Source of the DNA: JBGTSJ01 sp041940305
GTDB taxonomy: Bacteria > Planctomycetota > Planctomycetia > Planctomycetales > Planctomycetaceae
DNA length: 64,000 nucleotides
Reading direction: 5' to 3'
Assembly (NCBI GenBank): GCA_041940305.1
Contig: JBGTSJ010000003.1
Span: 248,001 to 312,000 of the forward strand
In this document: positions 50,357-59,851 of the stretch, piece after piece
Position numbering within the stretch: the first letter of the stretch is position 1
Layout of the letters: each line of letters opens with the position of its first letter
Program-made: the position numbers and the translations under genes
Notes under the pieces: generated by a model
The model's input: only the letters and a program-made list of their open reading frames with translations
Databases searched by the model: none
Told to the model about the DNA's origin: nothing

Positions 50357-51640
50357 ATGATGCGCGCGTGGATGATCGTCATGGCGTTCGCTGTCGGGAC
50401 GACCATCCCGGCCTCAGCAGGCTTCGAAGCGGGAGCCGGAATGCGCGTCATCACGCCCGATCCGCTGCTCCCCGTTTCCGGTGGAGTCGGCGTTCCGCAA
50501 CCGGCGGAGGCGAAGCAGGGAGAACTGACGGCACGCGCGCTGGTCCTGCGCAACGGCGAAACGACCGTGGCCATTGTCGGGCTGGATTTGCTGGGCTTCC
50601 CCTCCGTCCTGGGGGATCGCGTGCGGCAACGCGTCTCCGGCATCCCGGCAGAGAACATTCTGATCGGGGCCACCCACACGCACAGCGGTCCGGACTGCTA
50701 CGCCTTCCCCACGCCAGACGGCGGACACACCGCCGACTTGGAGTATCTCGACAACGTCTGCCGGCTGACCGCCGAAGCGGTCAATGAAGCCCTCGAAAAC
50801 CTGCGCCCGGCCGTATTGAAGATCGGCACCGGGGAAGCCCGCGGCAAGATTGCCTTCAACTATTACGCGCCGGCCCTGTACGACCCGCGGATGTCGGTCA
50901 TCCAGGCCGTAGAACAGGACGGCGACGTCATCGCAACGCTGATCAACTACGCCGTACACCCGGAAGTACTGGGGAACGATGCCGGATTGATGAGCCCTGA
51001 TCTCTGTGGACCGCTGTACGACCGGATTGAGCAGCAGGCCGGCGGTATGGCGCTGTTCATGAACGGCGCTCAGGGAGGCATGGTGACGGCGGACAACCGC
51101 AACCTCGACGAACTGCGCGACGCTGACCGCGCCGTCTGGACCGCTTCGCGCAGCTGGGAAGAATGCGTCCGCATCGGCGAGCTGATGGGGGACGAAGCGC
51201 TCCGCATCATCTCGGAGGCCCCCGTTCAGCCGGACCCCGGGCTCTTCTGCACGTCAGCCGATGTGCGTTTCCCGGTGGAGTCCGACGTGCTCTGGGCGAT
51301 CATCACCGGGTCGCCTCTCGACTATCCCCACAACCCGGACCGCTCCGTCACCGCCCGCATCAATCTCGTCAATCTGGGCGACGCTCAGATTCTCACGATC
51401 CCCGGCGAAGCGCTGCCCAATATCGGTTACTACCTCAAGCGGAAGATGCGCGGCCGCCACCAGCTCTTGTTCGGCCTGACGAACGACGCGTTCGGCTACA
51501 TCCTGACAAAAGTCGACTTCCAGAGCTTCGAGCGCTACAACTACATCTCGCGGACCAGCCTGGGAGAAATGACGGGCGAGATTCTCATCGAGACCTCGCT
51601 GGAATTGATCTTGGACGCTCCCGCCCCGGACGGCTCGTGA
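50357..51640 (+). CDS. Neutral/alkaline ceramidase N-terminal-domain-like exported protein
   Basis: 427 residues after a signal peptide (MIVMAFAVGTTIPASA). The first part matches the PF04734-type metal-binding domain: MRVITPDPLLPVSGGVG, ARALVLRNGETTVAIVGLDL, ATHTHSGPDC with the zinc-type His residues, and NYAVHPEVLGNDAGLMSPD. The catalytic NxGDVSPN serine motif of neutral ceramidase is not seen (FMNGAQGGMVTADN at that position), and it is shorter than the 640+ residues of true ceramidases, lacking the C-terminal domain. It may be an amidase or hydrolase on another substrate. The GGGGAG before ATG supports the start. Confidence 0.8.
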   Translation: MMRAWMIVMAFAVGTTIPASAGFEAGAGMRVITPDPLLPVSGGVGVPQPAEAKQGELTARALVLRNGETTVAIVGLDLLGFPSVLGDRVRQRVSGIPAENILIGATHTHSGPDCYAFPTPDGGHTADLEYLDNVCRLTAEAVNEALENLRPAVLKIGTGEARGKIAFNYYAPALYDPRMSVIQAVEQDGDVIATLINYAVHPEVLGNDAGLMSPDLCGPLYDRIEQQAGGMALFMNGAQGGMVTADNRNLDELRDADRAVWTASRSWEECVRIGELMGDEALRIISEAPVQPDPGLFCTSADVRFPVESDVLWAIITGSPLDYPHNPDRSVTARINLVNLGDAQILTIPGEALPNIGYYLKRKMRGRHQLLFGLTNDAFGYILTKVDFQSFERYNYISRTSLGEMTGEILIETSLELILDAPAPDGS

Positions 51641-51775
51641 CCGGCCTCGTCCGTACGCATCCGCGCCCCGCACCGGGGTCGTGTCTCGACGGCGATTGAC
51701 CCGGCGACGGTCCTCGTATTCGGCGCGGTCGATGTCGGTTCAGTGCTCGTTGCTGCTGACGCACAAGGCTAATCC

Positions 51776-53236
51776 TCAGCACAGCCCCTCGATCGGCTCC
51801 GCGTAGTAGATGTGATGCGGCCGGTCCGCTTCGTCCCGCCACGCCGCCGTTGCGGGGATCCCCAGGGCCTGGTAGATGGTCGCCGCCATGTTCTCCGGAC
51901 GCTGCGGCGAGTCGGCGGGATAACCCCCCGTCTTGTCGGACGAGCCGATGACCGTCCCCCCCCGGACGCCGCCGCCGGCGAAGAACACCGACTGCACCGC
52001 CCCCCAGTGGTCGCGGCCGGGGAGCTTGTAGAACTTCGGCAGATGCGAGATCCGCGGCGTGCGGCCGAACTCGCCTGCCATCACGATCAGTGTCTCATCG
52101 AGCATTCCCGATGCCGAGAGGTCGTCGAGCAGAGCCGAGAGAGCGCGGTCCGTCGGAGGGAGCAGTTTCTCCTTGAGATGCGGAAATGCCTCGCCGTGCG
52201 TGTCCCATGACTCGTTGTTGCCGAGGTTCACCTGCACCATGTTCACGCCGATCTCCACCAGCCGGCGAGCCATGAGCAGCGACCAGCCGAACGAGTTACG
52301 GCCGTACCGGTCCTGTGCGTCGTCGTCCGCGGCGGTGACGTCGAGGGCCGCTTTCACCTGGGGATCGACGAGCAGCGAGACGGCCCCCTGCCGGTAGCGG
52401 TCGAAGCTCTCAACATTGGCGTGCGCATCCAGCTCGCGCCGCTGCTGTTCGAGCGACGCGAGCAGATCCACCCGGCGTACGAGCTTGCCTTCAGTCAGTC
52501 CGTGCGGCAGCGACAGGCTCGGCGCCTGGAAGACCCGCTCATCGGGGTCGCCCCGCTCCTGGTGATCGAATGCGTACTCCGGAAACGCTCCATACGACCG
52601 GTTGTGAAACGGTGAGGCCTCGATGAACCAGGGATCCCGGCTGGGCCCCATCTGGCCGGCGAACTGGCCCGGAATGACGCGGCCGGAATTGTGGATCAGA
52701 CGCTCCGGCAGCACTGCCGCCGGCGGCAGGTTGTTTCGCGGCGCAGTGACCGATCCGGCAATTGCCGTCAGGGCGGGCCAATCGTTCGGTCCCGGCTTGC
52801 TGGGATTGAAGCCCGGAGGGACGTCGGACCGGCCAGTCATCATGATGTGATGGCCGGCGGAATGGTCGTTCGAAGGATGCGTCAGCGACCGGCAGATCGC
52901 CCACATCCGACTGCGCTGTGCCAGCAGCGGCAGGTGCTCGCAGATGCTGATGCCGGGAGTGTCCGTCTGGATCGGGTTGAACTCGCCGCGGATGTCGTCG
53001 GGCGCTTCCGGCTTGAGGTCGAAGCTGTCGTGCTGAGCCAGGCCGCCCGAGAGAAAGATGTAAATGCAGGCACGGGCCGTCGGCGTCACCCGTCCGCCGT
53101 CAGCCGCGGCGGCCTCACGCAGCGCCGCGACATGGTTCATGCCCAGCCCCAGCAACCCGATCCCGCCGGCCTGAAGCGCCGTGCGGCGCGAAACGGCCGG
53201 ATGCCTGAACGGACAGGCCATCGAGGCAGACGTCAT
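51776..53236 (-). CDS. DUF1501 domain protein, Tat-exported
   Basis: 486 residues of the planctomycete DUF1501 family (sulfatase-like fold). A twin-arginine signal is present: VSRRTALQAGGIGLLGLGMN. Then come ARACIYIFLSGGLAQHDSFDLKPEAP, SNDHSAGHHIMMTG and FGRTPRISHL. Family members usually pair with a DUF1549/DUF1553 (PSD1) gene; this one stands alone, 36 kb from the PSD1 gene at 13207. Molecular function unknown, possibly sulfated polysaccharide processing. Confidence 0.93.
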   Translation of the reverse strand: MTSASMACPFRHPAVSRRTALQAGGIGLLGLGMNHVAALREAAAADGGRVTPTARACIYIFLSGGLAQHDSFDLKPEAPDDIRGEFNPIQTDTPGISICEHLPLLAQRSRMWAICRSLTHPSNDHSAGHHIMMTGRSDVPPGFNPSKPGPNDWPALTAIAGSVTAPRNNLPPAAVLPERLIHNSGRVIPGQFAGQMGPSRDPWFIEASPFHNRSYGAFPEYAFDHQERGDPDERVFQAPSLSLPHGLTEGKLVRRVDLLASLEQQRRELDAHANVESFDRYRQGAVSLLVDPQVKAALDVTAADDDAQDRYGRNSFGWSLLMARRLVEIGVNMVQVNLGNNESWDTHGEAFPHLKEKLLPPTDRALSALLDDLSASGMLDETLIVMAGEFGRTPRISHLPKFYKLPGRDHWGAVQSVFFAGGGVRGGTVIGSSDKTGGYPADSPQRPENMAATIYQALGIPATAAWRDEADRPHHIYYAEPIEGLC

Positions 53237-53466
53237 CGCAATGCTCCCGGCTGCGTGCGGACGAGACTGGGGTTCTCAAGCACGCATCAGGATACATTGA
53301 TTCATGCCCGCGCTCAACCCGCAGTCCGGTTGGTGCAGGCGCGAATTCCGGCAAGGGGAGGCTGACCTTTCTCGGATAAAGCTGGGACTGGATCAACGTC
53401 CGGCGACGGAGACCGAGTGCGCCTTCCAGATTGGGCATGCTCATCCGGATCGACACGGTTGTAGAC

Positions 53467-54234
53467 CTATCGTGGCGGGGTTCCGCCCGGTGCGGTCGTA
53501 TTCGGGGTCGCAGTACTGCCGGGTGTTCCCGGCTGGACCGGTGTCGCCGGTACGCCGACGGCGCCCGTTCCGCCTCCCAGCGGGGCGACGATGTCCCCCG
53601 AATAGTTGCCGGCCGGCGGAACGTTGGTCTGAGTGGATCGCACATTCGTGACGGGCTGTCCCTGCCGCGTCTGCATCTCGGCCAGGATGGCGTCCAGCGT
53701 TGCCTGCTGTGCCTGCAGCTGCTGCTGAATCAACTGCAGCATCTGGGTGAGATTCTGTTCGGAGCGCGTCGTGCGCTGCGTCTGCACCACGCCCACTCCT
53801 TCCAGCGGGAGCAGGTAACTCAACTCCTCGCCGTCGCGCTGCACCGTGATGTTCACGTCCTGATCGCCCTGCTGCACCTCCTCGAGCAACGCGTGCACGC
53901 GATCCAGCGTTCGCACATTCTCATCGTCGATCTTGACGATCACGTCCCCTTCCTCCAGGAGCGCCTTCGCGGCGGCCGAGTTCTCTTCGATCTTCTCGAC
54001 GCGCACGCCCTCATCCGTGTCGGCCAGTTCCCAGCCCAGATCAAGCTGCAATGAGTCCGAGCGGCTGCGGCGCGTCTCGGTGGTCACGCGCTCTTCCGTC
54101 ACGACGTCGGCCTGCGCGGCATCGGCCTGCCGCGTCTCCGCTCTCTGCGCCTGGGCAGGTGCGTCGACGGCCAGCCATCCGGTCAGAATCGCAGCGCGCA
54201 TCAATGACGAAGAAACTGTTGGAAAGGCATGCAT
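53467..54234 (-). CDS. Exported PDZ-domain protein
   Basis: 255 residues. A signal peptide (MRAAILTGWLAVDAPAQA) is followed by a PDZ-like domain at about 60-150 (LGWELADTDEGVRVEKIEENSAAAKALLEEGDVIVKIDDENVRTL). A Gln-rich helical segment follows (LTQMLQLIQQQLQAQQATL), probably a coiled coil, and a Pro/Thr/Gly-rich tail. There is no protease domain, so it is a stand-alone PDZ protein that may bind peptides or C-termini outside the membrane. AGGGGA lies before ATG 54234. It is divergent from the sterol-desaturase gene at 54401. Confidence 0.82.
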   Translation of the reverse strand: MHAFPTVSSSLMRAAILTGWLAVDAPAQAQRAETRQADAAQADVVTEERVTTETRRSRSDSLQLDLGWELADTDEGVRVEKIEENSAAAKALLEEGDVIVKIDDENVRTLDRVHALLEEVQQGDQDVNITVQRDGEELSYLLPLEGVGVVQTQRTTRSEQNLTQMLQLIQQQLQAQQATLDAILAEMQTRQGQPVTNVRSTQTNVPPAGNYSGDIVAPLGGGTGAVGVPATPVQPGTPGSTATPNTTAPGGTPPR

Positions 54235-54400
54235 GGGAGTCCCCTGTCGTTTGTGTCCGGACTGTGTTACACCGTCGTCGTCGCCTATTTTTCCGGCAAG
54301 GAGGACGCGTCACTACCGGGGACTTCCCGGCTCCATCCCTGCGGTTTTCACCGACAGGGTCGCTGACGTGCCAGCTGCGCCCTCGGTCAGGGAGCGCCAC

Positions 54401-55249
54401 ATGGAATTTCGGAATCATTTGCAGAACGCGCTCCGAGCGGCGGGCGGGTTCGCCGCGGGCGACCTCTTGTGGTACACCCTCTTCGCCGGCAGCCTCTGGC
54501 TGGCCTTCTACGTTCTGCTGAAGACGCTGTTCCGTCGCCGCAAGATCGTGCCAGGCGCGCCCGCCTGGCCGCAGATCGCTCGGGAGATCGCCAACTCGGT
54601 CCGCAGCGTGGCGATCTTCGGGCTGACGGGAGGGCTTGTGGTGTTTCTCGCCCTCTCCGGATTCCGCCCCCGGGTGTATCGTTCCATCGACGAGTACGGC
54701 TGGGCCTGGTACGCCGCGAGCATTGTGATCGCCGTCTTCGTCCACGACGCCTACTTCTACTGGACGCACCGGCTGCTGCATCACCCGCGGCTGTTCCGCC
54801 GCGTTCATCGCACGCACCAACTGTCCCACAATCCCACGCCGTGGGCGGCCTACAGCTTCAGCGCCGGCGAAGCCGTCGTGCAGGCCGGCATCGGTCCACT
54901 GCTCGTGTACACGATGCCCATGCACTACTCGGCCTTCGTCGCCTTCATGACGCTGCAGATCACGTTCAACGTCTTCGGCCATTGCGGCTACGAGATCCTC
55001 CCCCGGTGGTTCCTCCTCTCGCCCCTGGGCAGGTTTATGAACACCGTCACTCATCACGCGATGCACCACGAGAAAGTCCACGCCAACTACGGACTGTACT
55101 TCAACATCTGGGACCGCCTGATGGGCACGAATCATGCCGAGTACGAATCGCGGTTCGCGCAGGTGACGCGGCCGCACGGCACGGCCGGCGCGCCGACAGG
55201 CCGGATTGATTCCCGCTCGCCGCTGCCGACAGAGGCGGCGCGAAGATAG
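54401..55249 (+). CDS. Sterol desaturase / fatty acid hydroxylase family protein
   Basis: Di-iron membrane oxygenase of 282 residues, with several transmembrane helices. The His-box cluster of the family is intact: HDAYFYWTHRLLHHP, HRTHQLSHNPT and HHAMHHEKVHANYG. Substrates may be lipids, sterols, hopanoids or carotenoids, and are unknown here. GGGAG lies six bases before the ATG at 54401, which fixes the start within a longer open frame. No lipid genes flank it. It is convergent with the membrane protein at 55278. Confidence 0.92.
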   Translation: MEFRNHLQNALRAAGGFAAGDLLWYTLFAGSLWLAFYVLLKTLFRRRKIVPGAPAWPQIAREIANSVRSVAIFGLTGGLVVFLALSGFRPRVYRSIDEYGWAWYAASIVIAVFVHDAYFYWTHRLLHHPRLFRRVHRTHQLSHNPTPWAAYSFSAGEAVVQAGIGPLLVYTMPMHYSAFVAFMTLQITFNVFGHCGYEILPRWFLLSPLGRFMNTVTHHAMHHEKVHANYGLYFNIWDRLMGTNHAEYESRFAQVTRPHGTAGAPTGRIDSRSPLPTEAARR

Positions 55250-55277
55250 TGCCGCGGCCCGTTAAGAGCGGGCTGCT

Positions 55278-55739
55278 TCAGGTGATGACGGATGGGGCCG
55301 GCGATTCGCTGAACGAGGTCGGCCGCCACAGCCAGCGCTGCGCCAGGCCCAGCAACGCTCCCCACACCACTCCCAGCGGCAGCGTCACCCATCCGGTGGC
55401 GGCGGGAGCCAGCAGCAGCAGCCAGGGGAGCGTGACGATCCCTGTCATCAGCAGCGAAGTCGCCAGGGCAAACAGCACGTAGCTGACGACGACGCTCAAC
55501 GCCCCCATCGCCGCCCCGCGCAGTGCGCCGCTGTCGCTACGGCGCATCATCCCGCACCACCACGTGATCCCGCTCGCCACAAATGCCCCCACGGCCGGTG
55601 ATATGACAAACAAGGGCAACAGATCAGGCAAAGGCTGGTTGGGATTGAGCAGACGCTGCAACTGGTAGCCAAACACCGCGGCCATCCCGGCAAACGTTGT
55701 CGCCACCAGCAACGTCCACGCGATGCGACCGGTCACCAT
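55278..55739 (-). CDS. Four-helix membrane protein, unknown
   Basis: 153 residues with four hydrophobic segments (WTLLVATTFAGMAAVFGYQL, LFVISPAVGAFVASGITWW, MGALSVVVSYVLFALATSLLM, LLLAPAATGWVTLPLGVVWGALLGL). No family is recognised. I prefer ATG 55739 with GGGAGAGAC directly upstream over the ATG at 55799, which would add a basic 20-residue tail. It lies 28 bases from the convergent desaturase gene. Confidence 0.65.
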   Translation of the reverse strand: MVTGRIAWTLLVATTFAGMAAVFGYQLQRLLNPNQPLPDLLPLFVISPAVGAFVASGITWWCGMMRRSDSGALRGAAMGALSVVVSYVLFALATSLLMTGIVTLPWLLLLAPAATGWVTLPLGVVWGALLGLAQRWLWRPTSFSESPAPSVIT

Positions 55740-55903
55740 GTCTCTCCCGGGGCTCGCTCTGCGACTCGGCAGCTGCTGTCGCTGTTTCAGACCGACCAAC
55801 CGCAGCGGGCCGCAGCGATTAACGGGACCTGTGAATCTCGAATGTCACATTGCGGTCAGCATCGGCGCAGAGTCCTTCAGGAGCCAATGACGGAGAACCC
55901 GTA

Positions 55904-56053
55904 ATGTTGCGCTTCGTCAGTTGGGTGGTCGTCGGCGCAATTGCAGGTATCGTCGCTCTGCCGGTGTGGGGAGCCGTCTACGGCTGCTCGGAAGGCTGGC
56001 AGACCGGCCGCCAACTCCCTCCTGGTATGCAGGCCGCGGCGCTCTGTTCATGA
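55904..56053 (+). CDS. Tiny membrane protein (first of an overlapping pair)
   Basis: 49 residues beginning ATG 55904, eight bases after GGAG. One transmembrane helix (FVSWVVVGAIAGIVALPVWGAVYG) is followed by a short polar tail. The stop overlaps the next start (ATGA), suggesting translational coupling. No family is recognised. The good ribosome-binding site and the coupled partner are the evidence that it is real. Confidence 0.5.
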   Translation: MLRFVSWVVVGAIAGIVALPVWGAVYGCSEGWQTGRQLPPGMQAAALCS

Positions 56054-56157
56054 CCGCCTCCTTCTGGCCGATTGCAGGTGTCCTCGGAATCGTTGCCGGA
56101 ACGATCATCGGCAGTGCCAGCTGTCTTGTTCGTCGCTGGGAGCTTCGTCGGCGCTGA
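56050..56157 (+). CDS. Tiny membrane protein (second of an overlapping pair)
   Basis: 35 residues from ATG 56050, overlapping the previous stop by four bases. It is one transmembrane helix (FWPIAGVLGIVAGTIIGSASCL) with a basic tail (VRRWELRRR), and resembles its neighbour in the small-residue-rich helix (GAIAGIVALP against GVLGIVAGTI). It may be a small membrane regulator; this is inference. Confidence 0.4.
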   Translation: MTASFWPIAGVLGIVAGTIIGSASCLVRRWELRRR

Positions 56158-56330
56158 CCCCGCATGGAAGCCGACGGCGACGGAGGGATTGCGCTTGACC
56201 ATCCGCGCCCTCCGCATTGCTTCTGTTCCGCATCGGATCGCGCTACACTGACATCTGTCCGCAATACGCTGCCAGTGACGACTCCGCGGACAGGGATGAA
56301 CCTCGCCTCACTCAGTCCTCGGTTGTCGCC

Positions 56331-57587
56331 ATGCCGATTGAAGTCGATTGCCCGGCCTGTTTCGTCCCTTACCGGCTCGAGGACGAGTTCGCCGGGAAGC
56401 GGATCAAGTGCAAGCAATGCGGGGCCGTCGTCCCCGTGCCTCGACCCGGAAGCCGGCAGGCGGTCGTCGAGGAGGATCCCTGGGACGACTCGCCGCCGGA
56501 GGCTCCGCGTCTCGCTGCCAGTTCGGGCAAGAAGCGGCGCAAGAAGAAGGCAGCGTCAGGAGGGCCGCCGCTCGGGCTCGTGCTCGGGCTGGGTGGAGGG
56601 GCAGCCGGATTCGTCCTGTTGCTGGGGGTGATCGGAGTCTTCTGGCCCCCGATGCTGGGCGTCCTGAGCATCGGCGGGATGATTATCGGAATGACGCTGT
56701 GTCTGGTCGGCGGGGTGGCCTGCCTGATCGCCGCCTTCAATGAGGATCCCATCTGTGGGGTGATGTGGATCTTCGTCCCCTTCTATTCACTGTATTACAT
56801 CATTACGCGGTTCAGCGAGATCGGCCGGTGGGTCGCCATGTGGGGGGCGGGCGTCGCCGTCGTGATGCTGACCGCCTGCTTCGTCGGGGTGATCGGCAAT
56901 CTGGGACAAGGTCTGGCGGGAGGCGGGCCTCCCGTGGGCGGCGGTGGTGCGGGGCCGGCGTCACTGTTCGGCGGCGGTGCGCAAAACGATGCGAGCCGCA
57001 ACAATCTGAAACAGTTGGGGCTGGGCCAGCACAACCATCACGATGCCCGGCGCGGCTTCTCCCCCCAGCCGGAAGTCGCGGGGAATCCCGTGAACTTCAG
57101 TTGGCAGACGGGCCTGCTGCCGTATGTCGAACAGGCGCCGCTCTACAACCAGATCAATCGCGATCTCCCCTGGAACGACCCCGCGAACCTCGTGCACTAC
57201 CGGCAGACCATCCCGCCATATCAGCACTCGCTCGCCAATGAGACCACCAGCGCCGAAGGCCTCTCCCTCAGTCACTACGCACTCAGCCAGCCGCTGCTTG
57301 GTCCCACAGGCGCCGGGCTGCATCTCCGCGACATCCGGGACGGCTCCTCAAACACGCTGCTGATCGGCGAGGTCGGCGGCGGCTACAAGACGTGGGGCGA
57401 TCCCTCCAACACCCGCGATCTCGCGGCCGGCCTCACGCCCGGACCGAACACCTTCGGCAATCCCTCGGGTGAAGGAGCGTACCTGTTGCTCGCGGACGGC
57501 TCGGTGCAGTGGTTCGGCAGCGACACCAGTCCGGACGTGCTCCGCGCCCTCAGCACCCCCGCCGGCAGCGAAGTCGTCCCCTTCTGA
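56331..57587 (+). CDS. Zinc-ribbon membrane protein with a DUF1559-like C-terminal domain
   Basis: 418 residues. The N-terminus is a zinc ribbon (Cys7, Cys10, Cys27, Cys30; MPIEVDCPACFVPYRLEDEFAGKRI). A basic linker (KKRRKKKAASGG) and four or so transmembrane helices follow (LGLVLGLGGGAAGFVLLLGVIGVFW, MIIGMTLCLVGGVACLIAAF, IFVPFYSLYYI, WGAGVAVVMLTACFVGVIG). The C-terminal half resembles the DUF1559 domain: NNLKQLGLGQHNHHDARRGF, LPYVEQAPLYNQINRDLPWN, DIRDGSSNTLLIGEV and LLADGSVQWFG. The N-terminal prepilin-like methylation motif of standard DUF1559 proteins is absent, so this is an unusual architecture. ATG 56331 is the only sensible start. Confidence 0.78.
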   Translation: MPIEVDCPACFVPYRLEDEFAGKRIKCKQCGAVVPVPRPGSRQAVVEEDPWDDSPPEAPRLAASSGKKRRKKKAASGGPPLGLVLGLGGGAAGFVLLLGVIGVFWPPMLGVLSIGGMIIGMTLCLVGGVACLIAAFNEDPICGVMWIFVPFYSLYYIITRFSEIGRWVAMWGAGVAVVMLTACFVGVIGNLGQGLAGGGPPVGGGGAGPASLFGGGAQNDASRNNLKQLGLGQHNHHDARRGFSPQPEVAGNPVNFSWQTGLLPYVEQAPLYNQINRDLPWNDPANLVHYRQTIPPYQHSLANETTSAEGLSLSHYALSQPLLGPTGAGLHLRDIRDGSSNTLLIGEVGGGYKTWGDPSNTRDLAAGLTPGPNTFGNPSGEGAYLLLADGSVQWFGSDTSPDVLRALSTPAGSEVVPF

Positions 57588-57598
57588 TGGACTAGCCC

Positions 57599-58507
57599 AT
57601 GCCGGCGCCCGACCCCACAGCTCTTGACGAACCGCCGGCGCGGACGAGGCACACGGCCCGCTATCGGCTGGTCGCGATTCTGGGCGGCGTGCTGGCGCTC
57701 TTCCTGCTGCTCACGGCCTACATTATTTGGCGCGGCGGCCGGACACAACGCGTCATCGCGGAGATCGAGGCCCGCGGCGGTCAGGTGCATGCTTACAACA
57801 CCGATGGCCCCGCCTTCGTTCGCATTGCGGCCCGTCTCGCAGGGTTTGACGAGGGTCCCACTTACGACGTCTTCCTCGATGGCCCGGAGTTCGACGACGC
57901 CTGGCTCACCGATAACGAGTATCTCGCCGCACTCCCGGTCAGGCAGTTACTCCTGCGGAATACGCGAGTCCGCCGGGAGGCAATACGAGAACTGTTGCGA
58001 GTCCATCAGTTGCACACCTTCACCGCACCTGGCTCTGTGGTGCAGGACGACGACATGTTGCTTCTGGGAAACCATCGCGATCTCACGCATCTCAGCGTGG
58101 AGTACACCGCCGTCGGAGATTCCGGGCTGATGGTAATCGGTCCGGAGCGACTGCTGTATCCCATGCTCGGCGGATCGAAAGTGACTCCCGCCGGATTATC
58201 CGTCTTTCAGGGCTCAACGAAGCTGCAGGGCATCGGACTCGACGGTCGCCAATTGACTCCCGAAATTGCCCAGATGCTCCTCACCTGCCCCAAGGTGCAC
58301 TTTGTCCGCCTGGTCGGTCCCGAGGTGGATGACGCCTGCCTGCAGAACCTGAACGGGCTGAAGTCATTGACCGGCGTCGTTCTGGACGGCACTTCCGTCA
58401 CCGACGAAGGCATCGCTCAGTTCAATGCCACGTCTCCCTCTTGCGGCGTCCATGTCGTCCCTCCCGAAGAGCGATTCTATCCACCGCCGGTGCAATCCTT
58501 CCGCTGA
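57599..58507 (+). CDS. Membrane-anchored leucine-rich-repeat-like protein
   Basis: 302 residues. A single transmembrane helix (YRLVAILGGVLALFLLLTAYIIW) anchors an extracytoplasmic domain with LRR-like regularities, e.g. LPVRQLLLRNTRVRREAIREL, HRDLTHLSVEYTAVGDSGL and LKSLTGVVLDGTSVTDEGIAQFN. Such anchored LRR proteins are frequent in planctomycetes. It begins 11 bases after the preceding stop, so the two genes may be co-transcribed. Ligand unknown. Confidence 0.72.
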   Translation: MPAPDPTALDEPPARTRHTARYRLVAILGGVLALFLLLTAYIIWRGGRTQRVIAEIEARGGQVHAYNTDGPAFVRIAARLAGFDEGPTYDVFLDGPEFDDAWLTDNEYLAALPVRQLLLRNTRVRREAIRELLRVHQLHTFTAPGSVVQDDDMLLLGNHRDLTHLSVEYTAVGDSGLMVIGPERLLYPMLGGSKVTPAGLSVFQGSTKLQGIGLDGRQLTPEIAQMLLTCPKVHFVRLVGPEVDDACLQNLNGLKSLTGVVLDGTSVTDEGIAQFNATSPSCGVHVVPPEERFYPPPVQSFR

Positions 58508-58657
58508 TTCGCCGACCGCTTGATGCCGCTCCGCTCCGTCTCTACCATCGCCCCCGTTCGTCCACACGAAACACCGCGGGAACCGACTGCCGGCCCGCTT
58601 CACCTGTAGCGACGGCGACGCGCCAGCCGGCCGACGCCCATTCGGAACGACATCAGC

Positions 58658-59827
<1,170 letters not shown>

Positions 59828-59851
59828 TCTGTCGCGGCATCGTGGGCGACG

